From NCBI GenBank assembly GCA_026182355.1, contig JAPFBL010000115.1:1-64000 (forward strand): a DNA stretch of 64,000 bases. The letters run 5' to 3'. The translations under genes were made by a program, and so were the position numbers. Positions 1 through 13,268 of this stretch are shown here, in pieces. Positions within the stretch are counted from its first letter, which is position 1. Each line of letters begins with the position of its first letter. Below the pieces are notes generated by a model. It saw only the letters and a program-made list of their open reading frames with translations. It searched no databases and was not told the DNA's origin. Source of the stretch: Hermatobates lingyangjiaoensis. Taxonomy: Eukaryota > Arthropoda > Insecta > Hemiptera > Hermatobatidae.

Positions 1-734
1 TCCTCCTCATACCTCCTGCACTTCAGTCAATTGTGTTTACAGTCTGGATTGTACCCAGAGTGATTCATTCTACGTTGGTATTTGCGTGTATGAAATAGCT
101 CAGCAAGATGGTAAATAACTTAAGAAAATAAGGTAAATGAGGATAATATTGCAACCAAATTAATAGAATAAATGTTTCAAGTTTAGACTAAAAGGATTAA
201 AAAATATAATAATGATTTGTTAAAAGTACGTTTGCTCATTTTAAACGCCCTTTATAAAAATAACAACTTTCTACTTCAATTTGTTGAATTATTAGCAAGT
301 ATTGTTCCCTGCAATAACAAAGGGGGATATATCGCTGAAATACTCAAGGCTTTCTTCTCTCTTATGAATGTTTTGCAGACATTCATCTTCAAACTAGTTA
401 TTGTACTATGGGACTTTCTCTTTAGTTTATAACTAAATTTCTATAGTAACGTATTGCTTTGAATACGTTAAAAACTTATTTAAATACTTGGAAAACTAAT
501 TTCCTTTTTCAACTTACTTTTAAAGTAAATTTTTTAACTTAAATTTTACATTGTATTGTAATTTATATTGAAACTAAACTTATTAAGAATAGTAGAATTA
601 GTTTTCATTTAAAACTCACACATATGTTAATAACAAATACTTTAAGTCCAACAATTAAACCCTTTTAAAAATACATTTATGCATAGTATACCACTAGCAG
701 CTAAGCAGAAGAAAAATTATAATTAATTTGACGG
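1..734. other. AT-rich DNA, nothing recognised
   Basis: Presumably part of PAR-3 intron 1 on the minus strand. No exon, RNA gene or repeat could be supported here. Confidence 0.4.
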
Positions 735-1145
735 TTTTTTTTGTGTTTATAATTTCCTTATTGTAGAGTATTTTCACAAAATTTCAAGTTAATTGGATTT
801 TTAAGAGATATATCAACAAATAAAAACGAATATAATTCTTACTAATAGATACGTGGTTATAAATGAGTTATGTTTTTTTTGTGCTTATAATTTCTTTATT
901 ATAGAGTATTTTCATAATTTTCAAGTTAATTGGGTTAGTACGAGATATATTAAAGAATAAAAACGAATATAATTCTTACTAACAGATATGTGGTTATAAA
1001 TGAGTTATGTTTTTTTGTGTTTATAATTTCTTTATTGTGAAGTATTTTCACCAAATTTCAAGTTAATTGGATTAGTAAGAGATATATTAATAAATAAAAA
1101 CGAATATAATTCTTACTAATAGATACGTGGTTATAAAGGTGTTAT
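735..1145. repeat. Tandem repeat, three ~137-bp units
   Basis: Units start near 735, 872 and 1009. Each opens with a T-run and GTG(T/C)TTATAATTTC, then AGTATTTTCA, AAGTTAATTGG, GAGATAT and ACGAATATAATTCTTACTAA, and ends at GTGGTTATAAA. Units differ by a few substitutions, so this is a recent local triplication. Confidence 0.85.
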
Positions 1146-1780
1146 GTTTGTGCTTTAGTATGGCTGTAATTTAAAAAAGAAAATATATAACAATGACTAT
1201 TAAGTTACTTTTCTTAATTAAAGTAATGGTATAAAGTATAAACGAATAAAACATCAGAACGAAAATTATACAAACGGGTCATTAAAACGCCCGTCACCGC
1301 ACCAATGACTAACACAATTTCATATATTTGCTTTTTTTAAGATTTCAAAGGCCTGAATGATGTAAGAAAAATTTTTAGCGAATAAGATTTGTATTTTTAA
1401 CTTCTAAATTATTGTGATTTCAATATTTTATTTTCTTGTTGCATATCTTTAATTTTTTATTACATTTACAGATTTGAAAACAGAAATGATTTAAAAAAAC
1501 TCCCAGAGTAGAATTCGTGAATACGTAATTAATAAACACTATCTAGTAGATTAGTAGTTTATGCATTGAGTATGGTCCGTGGCATTCTCAATCCGTTCAA
1601 GTTATCAAAAAAACTATTAAAAAAAAACAAATTTTTGAAAAAAAACATCCTGTGTATAACGTCATTAAGAGTAACATACACATGAAATAGATAAATGAAC
1701 GTTTATAAACATACGTTTCCAAGTACATGCTCCATGCAGTTTTAGAATACAAGAATATATATATATATATATATTTTTTT
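1146..1780. other. AT-rich DNA, nothing recognised
   Basis: No coding or repeat signal apart from short A/T runs and a (TA)n tract at 1755-1773, next to the solo ribozyme-like arm. Confidence 0.35.
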
Positions 1781-1895
1781 TTGAGATTTATTGAGGGCTT
1801 TTGGTCTAATATACAAAAAAACTTCGTTGCCAACGTTTCGATATATATTTATATCATCTTCAGGGCTAAAAACATTGTTACATTTAGCACACTTA
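1781..1895 (-). repeat. Solo ribozyme-like arm (family I)
   Basis: Read on the minus strand: GCC, CTGAAGA (1863-1857), one extra T, a GATAT/ATATC hairpin, GAAA, ACGT, T, GGC. The GCC and GGC can pair as helix I. It is a single arm, bounded on the left by (TA)n, and not a full foldback. Confidence 0.6.
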
Positions 1896-2263
1896 TTTCA
1901 ACAAAACTGGTCTATTGTTTGCTATCATGTACATGGTCAACAAAAATTGAAAAATTACAATGGTAAAACTATAGATTTTTATATTTAAGTTTGTTTTAAT
2001 AATGTTTAGAAAATACAAAGATATAAATTTGTTTACCTGGGAAGTATGTTTACTGTTGTTTGTTATGTTTTTTTCCTTTTCATTTATATTGTGTCCTTAT
2101 ACCGGGGTCACTGAATGGAAAAGTTACTCATGCTACTAAACAGAGCAAGTATGTGGAGGTTACATTTTTTTCATTGTTATCCGTTTTTAAAATTCCAATG
2201 TTTACTTGTTTTGTTAAGTTTGGCAATTTTAGTGTGTTATATATATATATATATAAAGTTCAA

Positions 2264-2595
2264 AGAAAGGGTTTTTGAGGATTTTGATCGTAAAGAAAAT
2301 GAAACTCTTGTTTGTACGACGACGTTTCACCAAAAATTGTTTGGCATTTTCAAGGCTTGTTTCTAAGGGCAAACATTATTTAACAGTCTACGCTTTTATC
2401 TACCAGCATCATAACAGAGATATGTAATGATCTGTTATGATGCTCGAAGATAAAGACATGGACTGTTAAATAGTGTTTGCCCTTAGAAACAAGCCTTGAA
2501 AATGCCAAACAATTTTTGGCGAAACGTCAACGTACAAACAGGAGTTTAATTTTCTTTGCGACCAAAATCCTCATGAACCCTTTCTTTGAACTTGA
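2264..2595. repeat. Foldback element, family G (core GGCGAAACGTC)
   Basis: Left arm 2264-2415 and right arm 2431-2592 are reverse complements with few mismatches. The core AATGCC-loop-GGCGAAACGTC lies in the right arm at 2498-2529. (TA)n lies on both sides (2236-2255 and 2620-2689). The same family recurs at 58.98-59.41 kb, with solo tail fragments at about 40.25 and 57.65 kb. Confidence 0.85.
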
Positions 2596-2619
2596 TAAAT
2601 CAGTGGTCGAGAAGCTATA

Positions 2620-2620
2620 T

Positions 2621-2689
<69 letters not shown>
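2620..2689. repeat. (TA)n microsatellite
   Basis: About 70 bp of near-pure TA dinucleotide between two foldback elements. Confidence 0.95.
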
Positions 2690-2692
<3 letters not shown>

Positions 2693-2699
2693 TTAAAAT

Positions 2700-2835
2700 A
2701 AACTGTGACACATAGAAAGAAACATAACAGACTCACTTTTCAATATTTCGACCACCACAGTGGTCACATTCTTTCTATGTGTCACAGTTTATTTTAAGTG
2801 TAATCTGTCCTGCCGGACCGTTTTTGTTTTACCTG
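2700..2835. repeat. Foldback element, family D (short)
   Basis: Arms 2702-2720 and 2770-2788 (ACACATAGAAAGAA and complement) flank an ATTTCGACCACCACAGTGGTC core. The tail TAATCTGTCCTGCCGGACCG is shared with copies at 62.9-63.3 and 37.3 kb. Confidence 0.75.
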
Positions 2836-2845
2836 GTATATATAT

Positions 2846-3016
2846 ATATCAATAATCAAACCACAATAAGAAATGGGGAAACAAGACTAAGATCTTTCAA
2901 CCGTAACAAGCAGTCTTCGTCAGAGTCAAAAACCCAACTCTGACGAAGACCGCTTGTTACGGTTGAAAGATCTTAGTCTTGTTTTCCCATTTCTTATTGT
3001 GGTTTCATCATTGATT
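2846..3016. repeat. Foldback element, family A (TCTGACGAAGACCG core)
   Basis: Arms of about 75 bp around a short centre at about 2930. The right arm carries CTGACGA, hairpin CCG/CGG and GAAAGATCTT; the ends match the ATCAAACCACAATA motif of this family. This is the most abundant family in the window, with about ten copies. It is the third foldback in a row within 800 bp. Confidence 0.9.
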
Positions 3017-4510
<1,494 letters not shown>

Positions 4511-5797
4511 AATTTTAGTCCTGGATTACCTCCTTCATATGGCATTCAACTATTATTAAAGACTACACCATAATGTCTTAACTAAGAAAAAGCGTAGTAT
4601 AAATGTTAGGTCACCTCTTTAATGATATGGCAAATTCTCTTCACAGCAGATGTTTTATACAATTACAGTTGTTCTTATTAATGAGCATGTCTATGACTAT
4701 TTCTCTTTAGTGACTTGCATACACTGACTTTTACTTTTAAAGTAATAAAACCACAGTAATTATAAAGGGTCATTACATAATGCTATCTCTTCGTTCGACC
4801 AAGTTAATTTCTCAGACCTTTCAAGACAAGGCGTTCCGGTGCAATTCTTTACTGAAGAGTACGATGGATATTTTCAATAGGAAGGAATCATGGGTCATTC
4901 TAGGGCAGCTATTGTAGTATTACTATTTTTTTTGGGAGTTGATCAGCTTTATCATTCTTGTTATACCTATATGAAAAGGAACCTATTAGTATATAATAGC
5001 CAATATAGAGTCCAGTTCTTGGGGGCCTACAAGATATAAAACTTTTGAGGTGTTTAGAGGAACCTCTATCTCTGAAGCAGTTGATATGACATTCAGAGTT
5101 CCTACAGCTTAGTCCCTGGAATGGTTTGAAACCCATTCTAGTCTACAGCTTTACAATCCCTTAGTGTAAATAATGCAGCCATTAGACTACCTATTAACCT
5201 TCTCTTTTTTTTTGCTATTTATCAAAAACAATGAAATCCTCATTTAGGTAATAAATAATATTTTATTTTAATCATTTTCAATATATTTGTTTTCTGATAT
5301 TATTTGAATGAAACTACAATGGCAAAATATGAGAATAAATCAAAAATGAAGGAACGAAAGTTTCCTCAAATTAAACTGTCTATTTAAATAGATAATGGAC
5401 TTTGGTTTATTTTTTAATTAATTTACAAATAAATTAAAGTCCTGAGATAGCTTCTTAACACATTCAGAAATACAAATGTTTTAGGGTTACGTTTAAGGAG
5501 TTAGAGAATAAATATCAAGGAATAAAAGAGTATTCAGTAACTTTCACAATGCAATATACTTTTTCTCGGGTCTATCTTAAACAAATCCGATTTCTCAAAC
5601 AACTATAACTAAAAAAAAATTATGACTGAACCTTAGCAGACTTCTTAATTCGATTAAAACAAAAAAAAAACAGAAATAAACAAACAAACCTCAAACTTCA
5701 ACCTAACTTATTGGATCATTATTCAAAACTACCACTGAAAATGGACTGGTACTTTATAGAACTCTTGTCAAGCCCATTCAGAGTTATGTGATTGAAT
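4511..5797. other. Intergenic AT-rich DNA, nothing recognised
   Basis: Lies between the PAR-3 promoter region and the inverted-repeat unit. Small open frames here have no recognisable motifs. Confidence 0.35.
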
Positions 5798-6149
5798 TAT
5801 GAAAATCAACAAAGAAGTGCAGTACCATCAAACCAAAATACTTAGAAAACTCCTTCAGTGCCACTTCTGTGTAGCAAATCACATAATTTACTGTGCCTCA
5901 ATACCCCAACAAATCAGCAAATAGCAAAATCACGTATTGAAACCTTTCATAAACATCTTCATTTATGAACGGTTTCCATAAACCTTTACGTAATGTGGAC
6001 GGGTTCGATAATCAATTCACTTTTTACGAAGAGCCTAATAAAAGATTAATAATAAGTAAATAAGGGTCACAACCGTCTCTCTTAATCACTACGAAAACAA
6101 GTCATTGTTTTCTTTTTTGTTGTCCTTTGTTAGTAGTTGGCTGGCAGGT

Positions 6150-7045
6150 AGACCAGCTACCACAGGGCTCCCCTCTTAGACGAGTGCTTTTGGAGTTGAT
6201 CGGCAATAATTGACCTTGATGGCTTCCAAGTATCTCTAGGGAAGCGTACAATTCTTCCGGAACGTGTGTGTCTGAGAGACACTATGGGCGACGGTTGAGG
6301 TTCATTTAATTCGGTTGCTACATTTTCAGATGGCTGGTCAGGGATATGCACAGCGGGTGGAGGAGAGGTGTCCGCACTAGTTCGTGTATTGACTGTTGGC
6401 GCTGAAGGTCCGAGAGCAGGTTGACTTCTATTGGTCGTGTCTTCGTCGAGCAGAAAAGCTGGCTTGAGATGATCGATGGAGACTTCATCGGGGCCACAAT
6501 TGAGCTTGTGGTTTTAGGTTTTAGGTGATCGTCGCAGAACTCTAAACGGTCCATCATAGGCAGGTTGGAGAGAGCATCGAGAGCAGGTACGACAGCATCG
6601 TGCCGTACTAAAACGTGCGAGCATATCTCCAATGAGGGATGAACAAATATTTTGCGAGAATATCGATGGGGAATTGCCACGGACTGGGCTTCTCGCATAG
6701 CCTCTCGGAGACGCTTGACAAAGGTTGGTCCGTCGAGAACTGGAGTTGTCTGATCTAAGAAATCTCAGGGTAGATGAATGCCCATGCCAAACACGAGTTC
6801 GGTCGAATAGGAGTGAATCTCTGATACAATGTAAGACCGAAGACCCATTAAAACGATGGGTAGTTTAATGAGCCAGTCATTGCACATATGGGTCTTTAAG
6901 GCGGCCTTCAACACTCGGTGCGACCTCTCCACTTTGCCGTTGGCAGCAGGATGGTATGACGTTGTGCAGTTGTGTTGAACACCCAACAAAGTTGTAAATC
7001 GCTCTAAAAACTGACATCCTCTATCCGTTGTTATGAAGCTGGGAA
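6150..7045 (-). pseudogene. Ty3/gypsy polyprotein 3' part (integrase core end, C-terminus), broken
   Basis: Minus-strand reading gives PSFITTDRGCQFLERFTTLL, then TTSYHPAANGKVERSHRVLKAAL, LPIVLMGLRSYI and TELVFGMGIHLP: the second half of a retroviral-type integrase core, with the second catalytic Asp (TDRG) and the Glu (KVERSHR). After a stop and a frame change it continues with VFVHPSLEICSHVLVRHDAV, then LRHTRSGRIVRFP. A purine-rich AAGAGGGGAG near 6165-6176 precedes a TGTGGTAG, as expected at a 3' LTR border. Stops and frameshifts show that it is dead. Confidence 0.85.
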
Positions 7046-7049
7046 CCTG

Positions 7050-7247
7050 TTATGATTTATCCATGTCCCCATACAATCGGCCATTACATGAAAAAGCAGC
7101 ATAGGTTGATGTTTTTTAACGTGGGGCTCTTTCGCCACGTCACAAGAACCAACCGTCCTCTCACGAATGATACAGGACAAAACGGTCCTCGTGAAGTGCC
7201 CAAAGTGGACCTCGAAGAGGCGGGCTTCCACGACATACAATAATGAA
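7050..7247 (+). repeat. tRNA-derived SINE body, family 2
   Basis: Shares TTTTTTAACGTGGGGCTCTT, then ACGTCACAAGAA and GTGGACCTCGAAGAGGCGGG with copies at 26.9-27.1, 43.85-44.05, 51.96-52.12 and 57.3-57.6 kb. The copies at 43.85 and 57.5 kb keep a tRNA-like head, which sets the orientation. This copy interrupts the gypsy integrase. Confidence 0.65.
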
Positions 7248-7261
7248 AGCTTAAAGCTTAT

Positions 7262-7810
7262 GCCAGTTAGTCTCTAAAATACTGAGAGTTAATTGATGAT
7301 AGAGATCATCAAGGATTACAGGGAAAAAAATGAAATGAGAAAATACAAGGGTTACAGTTAATAGCTAGTTGAGAGATAGCAAAGATTAGGTAAGTTAGGG
7401 AAAGAGTCGGAGGTAGCAAGGGAAGGTACTGAGAGAAAGAAAGAGAAGTATCCAGACGGTAACACACCGCGACAGGCTGGGCAAACCCTTGCCCGCCACA
7501 AACCAGCCAGCTAGCCATGTCTGAATAAATCATATTCTGTTAATCTCTAAAGAGAATGTTGGTTACTTGATGAAAGGGATGATTAAGGATTATAGGGGGA
7601 AAATAAAAAGGAAAAATACAATGGTAACAGTTAATAAAGAGTGAGAGATAGCAAAGAATAGGTAAGTAAAGGAAGGAGTCAGAGATTACAAGAGAAGATA
7701 TCCAGAGAAGGAAGGAGAAACATTTCGACGGTAACACCCCGCAACTGGCTGGGCTGACCCATGCCCACCACAAACCAGCCAATAGAGTCCCGCCGGAATA
7801 CATGTGACTA
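7262..7810. repeat. Two diverged ~270-bp direct repeats
   Basis: Units 7262-7530 and 7538-7806 share CTCTAAA, GATNA(A)GGATTA(C/T)AGGG, ACAGTTAATA, GAGAGATAGCAAAGA(T/A)TAGGTAAG, then GACGGTAACAC, GGCTGGGC and CCACAAACCAGCCA. The identity of the parent element is unknown. Confidence 0.75.
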
Positions 7811-8145
7811 ATAGTGTCAAAGAGACTGGTAGTTTCGCAGGGGCAGAAAAAAAGTCTTAAAAAAGACAAGTACAAAGCCGGAAGAAGAAAAGTTGCCTTG
7901 GAACCCTGCCCCGAGACCAGTGCGAGACTTAGCGGGCTTACCACCAGTGGAACCAGCCCAGACAGGGTCTCCAAGGTAGCAGCTGAAGCCACTGTTGTGC
8001 CCACAGCGAATGGTACCTGTTACCTACAAGGGCGGACGGCTCCCTGACCAGCGCACAGACAAGCAGGCTTGCTACTCCCGGACGCCAGAACAGGTAAGCA
8101 CCCCGCCCAGGTTGTGCCTTTCTTAGTTCATGTCATTATCCAGAC
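7811..8145. other. GC-rich segment of unknown repeat origin
   Basis: About 330 bp with base composition unlike its surroundings. A 77-codon plus-strand frame (7814-8047) has Lys-rich then Ser/Thr/Gly-rich sequence and no recognised domain. It may be a retroelement leader. Confidence 0.35.
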
Positions 8146-8187
8146 ATGTTAAGCCCCCCCACCACGACAAGGTGAAGGCACATCGGG

Positions 8188-8336
8188 GGGGATGTAGCTG
8201 GAAATACCATAACGAGAAATCCATTGCGAGAGGACTGACTGTGCAACGGTGTCTGCGGTGATTTCCATAACAGGGATGGCTTCGACCCATCTGATGAACT
8301 TGTCAATAATCGTGATAATGTCGCGGTAGTTAGCAT
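8188..8336 (-). pseudogene. Ty3/gypsy integrase core, N-terminal part (fragment)
   Basis: Minus-strand reading: YRDIITIIDKFIRWVEAIPV, then MEITADTVAQSVLSQWISRYGISSYI. This is the start of the gypsy integrase core, with its first catalytic Asp (IID). It stops being homologous at about 8185. The second half lies ~1.1 kb away at 6150-7045, with a SINE and tandem repeats between. The segments overlap by a few residues (ISSYI/VPSFI), so they may be two copies rather than one split copy. Confidence 0.85.
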
Positions 8337-8419
8337 AATAAAAAAAATGGAGTATAAATATTAGAATGCCTTGAAACAATGAAATGTGAAGGAATGACGC
8401 ATAGTTTATTCTCATTAGC

Positions 8420-9225
8420 TAACCGATAAAACAGAAGTCAGTTTAATTTTTGAGTGAAGTCACCTATCATACAAGTTGTTAACATATTACTTGCATGTAA
8501 GGTAATATTATTAAGTAATTCAAGGACAGTTTCAAAAAGTTTCTTTAATAATCATTCAGTAAAATTAAATCATTATTAAAAGGTAATACCATCACGGTTT
8601 AATTAAGAAAAGAACAATCGTAACGTTTATAAGGTCTCCAGTCTTATAAGCAAAATTCTCCAAACTAAAACTAAATAACAAAAATCATTATAGAAAAAGA
8701 ATTACTATAAACATGTGAAAAATTAGTAAACGCTGCAGATTTTTACCAAAATTAGTAAACGATTGCAGTAACAATTCAACAAGTAAAAGGGATCAACAAA
8801 TTTGAACTAAAGAAATTTGTTGATTATTATTCGTGGTTTTAGTAGCACAATTAGGCATTAATTCCAAATTTGTAAAGTACAATTTTTTTTATTGCTGCAA
8901 CCTGCAAGGATTTTAAAGTTTTTATTGGTTTAACTATTTTAGTTACTAATAATTTATTTATTTACTTTTTGTAGACAAGTAAGACTCGTCTAATAACCAT
9001 AAGCGCTCGTCTAAGTGTTAGGGTTCGTCATGTTTCATGCCGAAACGACAGGATAAAAATTCCACCTTAACACTGAAACATGACAAGGTTTTTCTACCAA
9101 AGTTGTGTTTTCTTAATTCCCCACATTCAGTGGAGATGATGTTTTTTCCTGCTTTGTTTCGATCTTTCGGATCTCTTCAGCTAGGCGTGTGTGATGGCGT
9201 AAGCCGACCACTAGCCTAGGACAAA
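8420..9225. other. AT-rich filler of the inverted-repeat unit, nothing recognised
   Basis: No protein or repeat family was recognised. GTTTCATGCCGAAACGACAG near 9030 loosely recalls the ribozyme-like cores but lacks the flanking helices. Confidence 0.3.
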
Positions 9226-9237
9226 GTTTGGTATAAA

Positions 9238-9520
9238 CGAAAAAGTCGTTTGATAAAGTCTGTTTAGGAGCGTCACGTCGACAAGTCTTTTGACAATTCC
9301 ACATTTACCGACGGGAAAAGTCGTTTGATAAAGTCTGTTTAGGACAGTCACTTCGAGAAGTCTTTCGACAATTCCACATTTACCGACGGGAAAAGTCGTT
9401 TGATAAAGTCTGTTTAGGACAGTCACTTCGAGAAGTCTTTCGACAATTCCACATTTACCGACGGGAAAAGTCGTTTGATAAAGTCTGTTTAGGACAATCA
9501 CTTCGACAAGACTTTTGACA
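9238..9520. repeat. 75-bp tandem array, ~4 units
   Basis: TCGTTTGATAAAGTCTGTTT recurs at 9246, 9321, 9396 and 9471, an exact 75-bp period. The middle units are almost identical and the outer ones diverged. Since 75 is a multiple of 3, the minus strand reads as a 25-residue repeat in one open frame, a by-product of the period. The array abuts the right inverted-repeat arm. Confidence 0.9.
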
Positions 9521-9831
9521 ATTACTTATTATTAACCTTTTATTAGCCTTTGCGTAAAAAGTGAATTGATTATCGAACCCGTCCACATTACGTAAAGGTT
9601 TATGGAAACCGTTCATAAATGAAGATGTTTATGAAAGGTCTCAATACGTGATATTGCTATTTGCTGAACTGTTGGGATATTGAGGCACCGTAAATTGTGT
9701 GATTTGCTACATACAAGTGGTACTGAAGGAGTTTTGTAAGTATTTTGGTTTGATGGTACTGCACTGCTTTGTTTACGTATAGTTTTCATCCGTTTTGAAA
9801 CTATAAGTTATACACCAACTTCATAACACGG

Positions 9832-10480
9832 AGTTTATGTGGAATTTATTTAAAAAGTATGTCTTTGACAATTAATGTTTTTGATTTGTTATAAAAATAA
9901 TCCTAATCACTTATTTGTTTTATCTAAAAGAGAATTAATTGGCTCTACATTCTGATTATAACAACAGTAAATGTTTTCATCTTTATTCAGGAAAAACTTT
10001 TCAATCCGAGTATCATCTCAATATACCTTCATTTGAAAAAAATCCCGTAATTTTTGAAAACTTGTTCTAAACTACATTGCTTTCACATCAGGTAATTCAT
10101 TTTGACTAATGCTATGGACTTTTTTTCACAACGCATTACATTTAATTACTACAATTGTGATTTGGTATTAATAAAAAACAATAATTCAATAAATAACTGC
10201 TAACAAAATGATTACCTACTGTTAAAGTAATGTAACTCCTTAGAACAAGCTTTTAAAAATTACGGGATTTTTTTTCAAATGAAGGTATATTGAGATCATA
10301 CTCTGATTGAAAAGTTTTTCCTGAATAAAGAAGAAAACATTTACTGTTGTTATAATGAGAATGTAGAGCCAATTAATTCTCTTTTAGATAAAACAAATAA
10401 GTTATTAGGATTATTTTTATAACAAATCGAAAACATTAATTGTCAAAAGACAAACTTTTTAAATGAACTCCGTATAAACT
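9832..10480. repeat. Large foldback, arms ~240 bp
   Basis: Left arm 9832-10070 and right arm 10240-10480 are reverse complements with few mismatches and a ~170-bp AT-rich spacer. No ribozyme-like core is visible, and it does not match the other families. Confidence 0.85.
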
Positions 10481-10559
10481 AAAACAAATTAGAACAGTCA
10501 AATTTATTTGAAATAACTCAATGTGCACTGACATTATATAAATACCAACTACATAACCT

Positions 10560-10990
10560 AGCTATATAAATTTTGAAACAGAAAAAATAAGTATTACATT
10601 ACAAATTATTTTACAAAGAAAAATAGTATGTGGATAGTATGACAGTTCAGTGTTACGTGTTTATTCAGACTACAGTTGTTAAAATCCACATACTATTTTC
10701 CTTTGTAAAATAACTTGTAATGTAATACTTAGTTTTTGTTTCAAAATTTATACTTCTGCCTCTAAAAAAGGTTTTAAATAAATACCAAAACTTTGGCAAT
10801 GAGAGTTTAATTTGAACCTGAAGAACTGACCGAGTCCCGATAAACTTAGTTTCGTTTCTATTCCACGTTCGATACTTTTATCAATATTTATATAAATATA
10901 AAACTAAAGTTTAACGGGACTCGTTCAGTTCTTCAGGTTCAAATTAAACTCTCATTGCCAACATTTCGGTTTTTATTTAAAACCTTTTTC
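10560..10990. repeat. Foldback element, family E (nested arms)
   Basis: Inner arms are 10572-10636 and 10683-10752. A second pair is 10787-10860 and 10900-10974 (ACTGACCGAGTCCCGATAAA and complement). The same modules occur in a cleaner layout at 21977-22392. Confidence 0.75.
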
Positions 10991-13083
10991 ATAGGCTATG
11001 TAACTTCGCCACTCTTTTATATATTTATATAAATACCATATATAGCTATAGAACTAGATAAATATCCCTTTTATAACCTACCTAGGAATGTCTTGGTGGC
11101 ATTATATCCACACAATAAATACTGGTTATCAGTTTTGATTTCCCAAATGACCATCTGCATCGAATAGTTGTTGACAGGGTCTTATGCAGAAATGCCCTAT
11201 TGAATCGAGTACATACTGAAACTCTTAATGAATGCTAGAGAAGACAACACTGACAAATCAGTGAACACTGGTAAGAAAACTTATAATAACATTCACAATA
11301 AATTCAGTAACTGGGATAATTATTATTCGGCTGCTAATCATTTAATATCCAATTACCATTAAAATTCTGGCATTGTAAAAAAAAATACAAATCACACTAT
11401 TTTATTGTTTTTAAATTTGCTAGAGGGATAAAACTTGCACGTCTTCTGATGTTTAACCTCTATAAATTTAACGTGTAAGCTTTTAAGAATACGTATTACT
11501 CAAAATCATTGGATAAATTGGTTGTTATAAGAAAAATCTAATTTCTATTTAAAAAAATAAACTATGTACTAATAGATCAATTAATATGTAGTCATTGTAC
11601 CACTACATATGAGAAAAAAAATCCTTAAATAATAACTTACTTCACTGAGTAAATCGATATGGTCCTGAAAGGGTTAAACAGCGTTGTTGCACTTTAAATG
11701 CAAACAGTCAATTTCTGGTTTAAATAAAACAAGTTCATAATTTTTAATTTTATATTAGGACAAAATATTGATATAATTTACAATAATATATGTTACAAAA
11801 TTTTTTAAGTTACATATTTTAATTTGTAACTACTATAATTACAAAAATGTATACAAGTTTACAACACATAGTGTTTACACCTGTTGGGCAATCCCTCTTT
11901 GATAACTTCTTTTTTTTTCAAAGAAATCAATATGAAGATCGTAAATAGAACATAAAAAGAGACTAATGTTAATATGTCCATTATACTGAATGAAACCTGT
12001 TCATCTCAACGACAATGACACATTAAAAAAAAAAAAAAAAAAAAAAGTAAAGCACCTCAAAGAGAATTCAATCGAATTATTTTATCTACAAATTTACAAT
12101 TAATCTAGATCAATGATAAAGAGTTTGCAAAAAAAAAAGTTCAAATAATTTTCTAGATCAAATCAGTTCAGCAAACAATAATTTAAAAAAAAAAAAATGT
12201 TCGATAATTAGATACTATCACAGAATTAGAAGCCTAAATTCATCTACTTTATATACAATTTAAAATTAAATTGATAATCAAGAGAAGCTACATAATAAAT
12301 ACTACATGTTCTGCACATTATACAAGCCATTTTGGGCCTTCAAAATTTGCTATATATATATGTCGATAACATATCACATAAGTTCTTTGGATGAAACAAC
12401 ATTTTTTTTTTGCATACATTTAACTGATAATAATGAAAATTATGTTTTAACAAAAATAATGGAAAAACAAAATATGCAGAACAATAAACTAAAATTTAAA
12501 TTAGTTCTTCAATAACATATCTTCATCTGGTGTTCGTTTCATTGTATACTTTTTTTTTGTGTAAAAGAAATTACACAACTGCAAGAAGTAGAAAAGTTAA
12601 GTTCATGTGGATAAAGCAAGTATATTTAAGTAAGGAATATTTTTAGTTAATTAAATATATATTTTTATTGAATTTAAAAAAGAAATCCACTCAAAATCAA
12701 ATATCGTTAAAAAAAATAATCTGACGACAATTTGGTAAATAGGAAATATTTAGAGTTTTTTTTTTACAATGGCCTACTTGATATGATTGAATCAAGAGTA
12801 TTCAAAAAAAACATGAATGAATAAAAAAAAAACACTGAATTGTTGGCAGAAATTCAAAAAAATAATTTAAATGAATGGATGCTGAGAGTACTACCCAGTT
12901 TGTATACACGTATATTCAATCATACTTATTAAAATCAACTTATAAACTGTCAAGTGACTTTTCCATCTTCAAGAACATCTGAACTAAGAGACTCAACAGA
13001 AGTCGCATCAATAGCTCATTTAGCAATTGGAGCCTGAGGTATGTTTTTTTTGTGTATTTTATTTAATTAACTAATTACTTTTA
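10991..13083. other. Intergenic AT-rich DNA, nothing recognised
   Basis: Contains A/T homopolymers (for example poly-A at 12025-12046). No gene or repeat family supported. Confidence 0.35.
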
Positions 13084-13268
13084 CTGAGGTAAAATGGATA
13101 AACAAACAAAAGTCTCCACACAAATGAAGTTTATTCAACAACAACAACAACACGTTTCGAACACTTTGTGTTCATCATTAGGAAGACAAAGTGTTCGAAA
13201 CGCGCTGTTGTTGTTGAATAAACTTCATTTGTGTGGAGATTTTCATTTATTTATCCATTTTACCTCAG
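13084..13268. repeat. Foldback element, family B (GTGTTCGAAACGCG core)
   Basis: Arms of ~80 bp start and end with CTGAGGTAAAATGGATAAA and its complement. Both arms hold an ACACTTTGTGTTC-type hairpin followed by GAAACG. It is the same family as 15203-15328 and 39648-39905, and its core is close to that of the Penelope-like element at 53.4-54.7 kb. Confidence 0.88.

Larger units (their letters stand above)
5798..9775. mobile_element. ~4 kb composite bounded by ~260-bp inverted repeats
   Basis: Left arm 5798-6062 and right arm 9520-9775 are reverse complements with scattered mismatches. For example, TAAACCTTTACGTAATGTGG at 5980-5999 has its complement near 9585. Between them lie a broken minus-strand Ty3/gypsy integrase, a SINE, two diverged ~270-bp direct repeats and a 75-bp tandem array. 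No target-site duplication was seen. It may be a foldback-type transposon that collected insertions, or a chance pairing of two inverted copies of one repeat. Confidence 0.6.

Noticed and set aside
2477..2701. Frame ending in alternating Tyr-Ile
   Set aside because: Translation of (TA)n; the upstream part is a foldback arm. Other Tyr-Ile-rich frames were rejected for the same reason.
9030..9050. CATGCCGAAACGACAG as a ribozyme-like core
   Set aside because: GAAACG is present, but there is no CTGANGA box and no pairing around it.
9211..9501. Minus-strand frame with a 25-residue repeat
   Set aside because: The tandem period is 75 bp, a multiple of three, so one open frame is expected by chance. 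There is no supporting motif.
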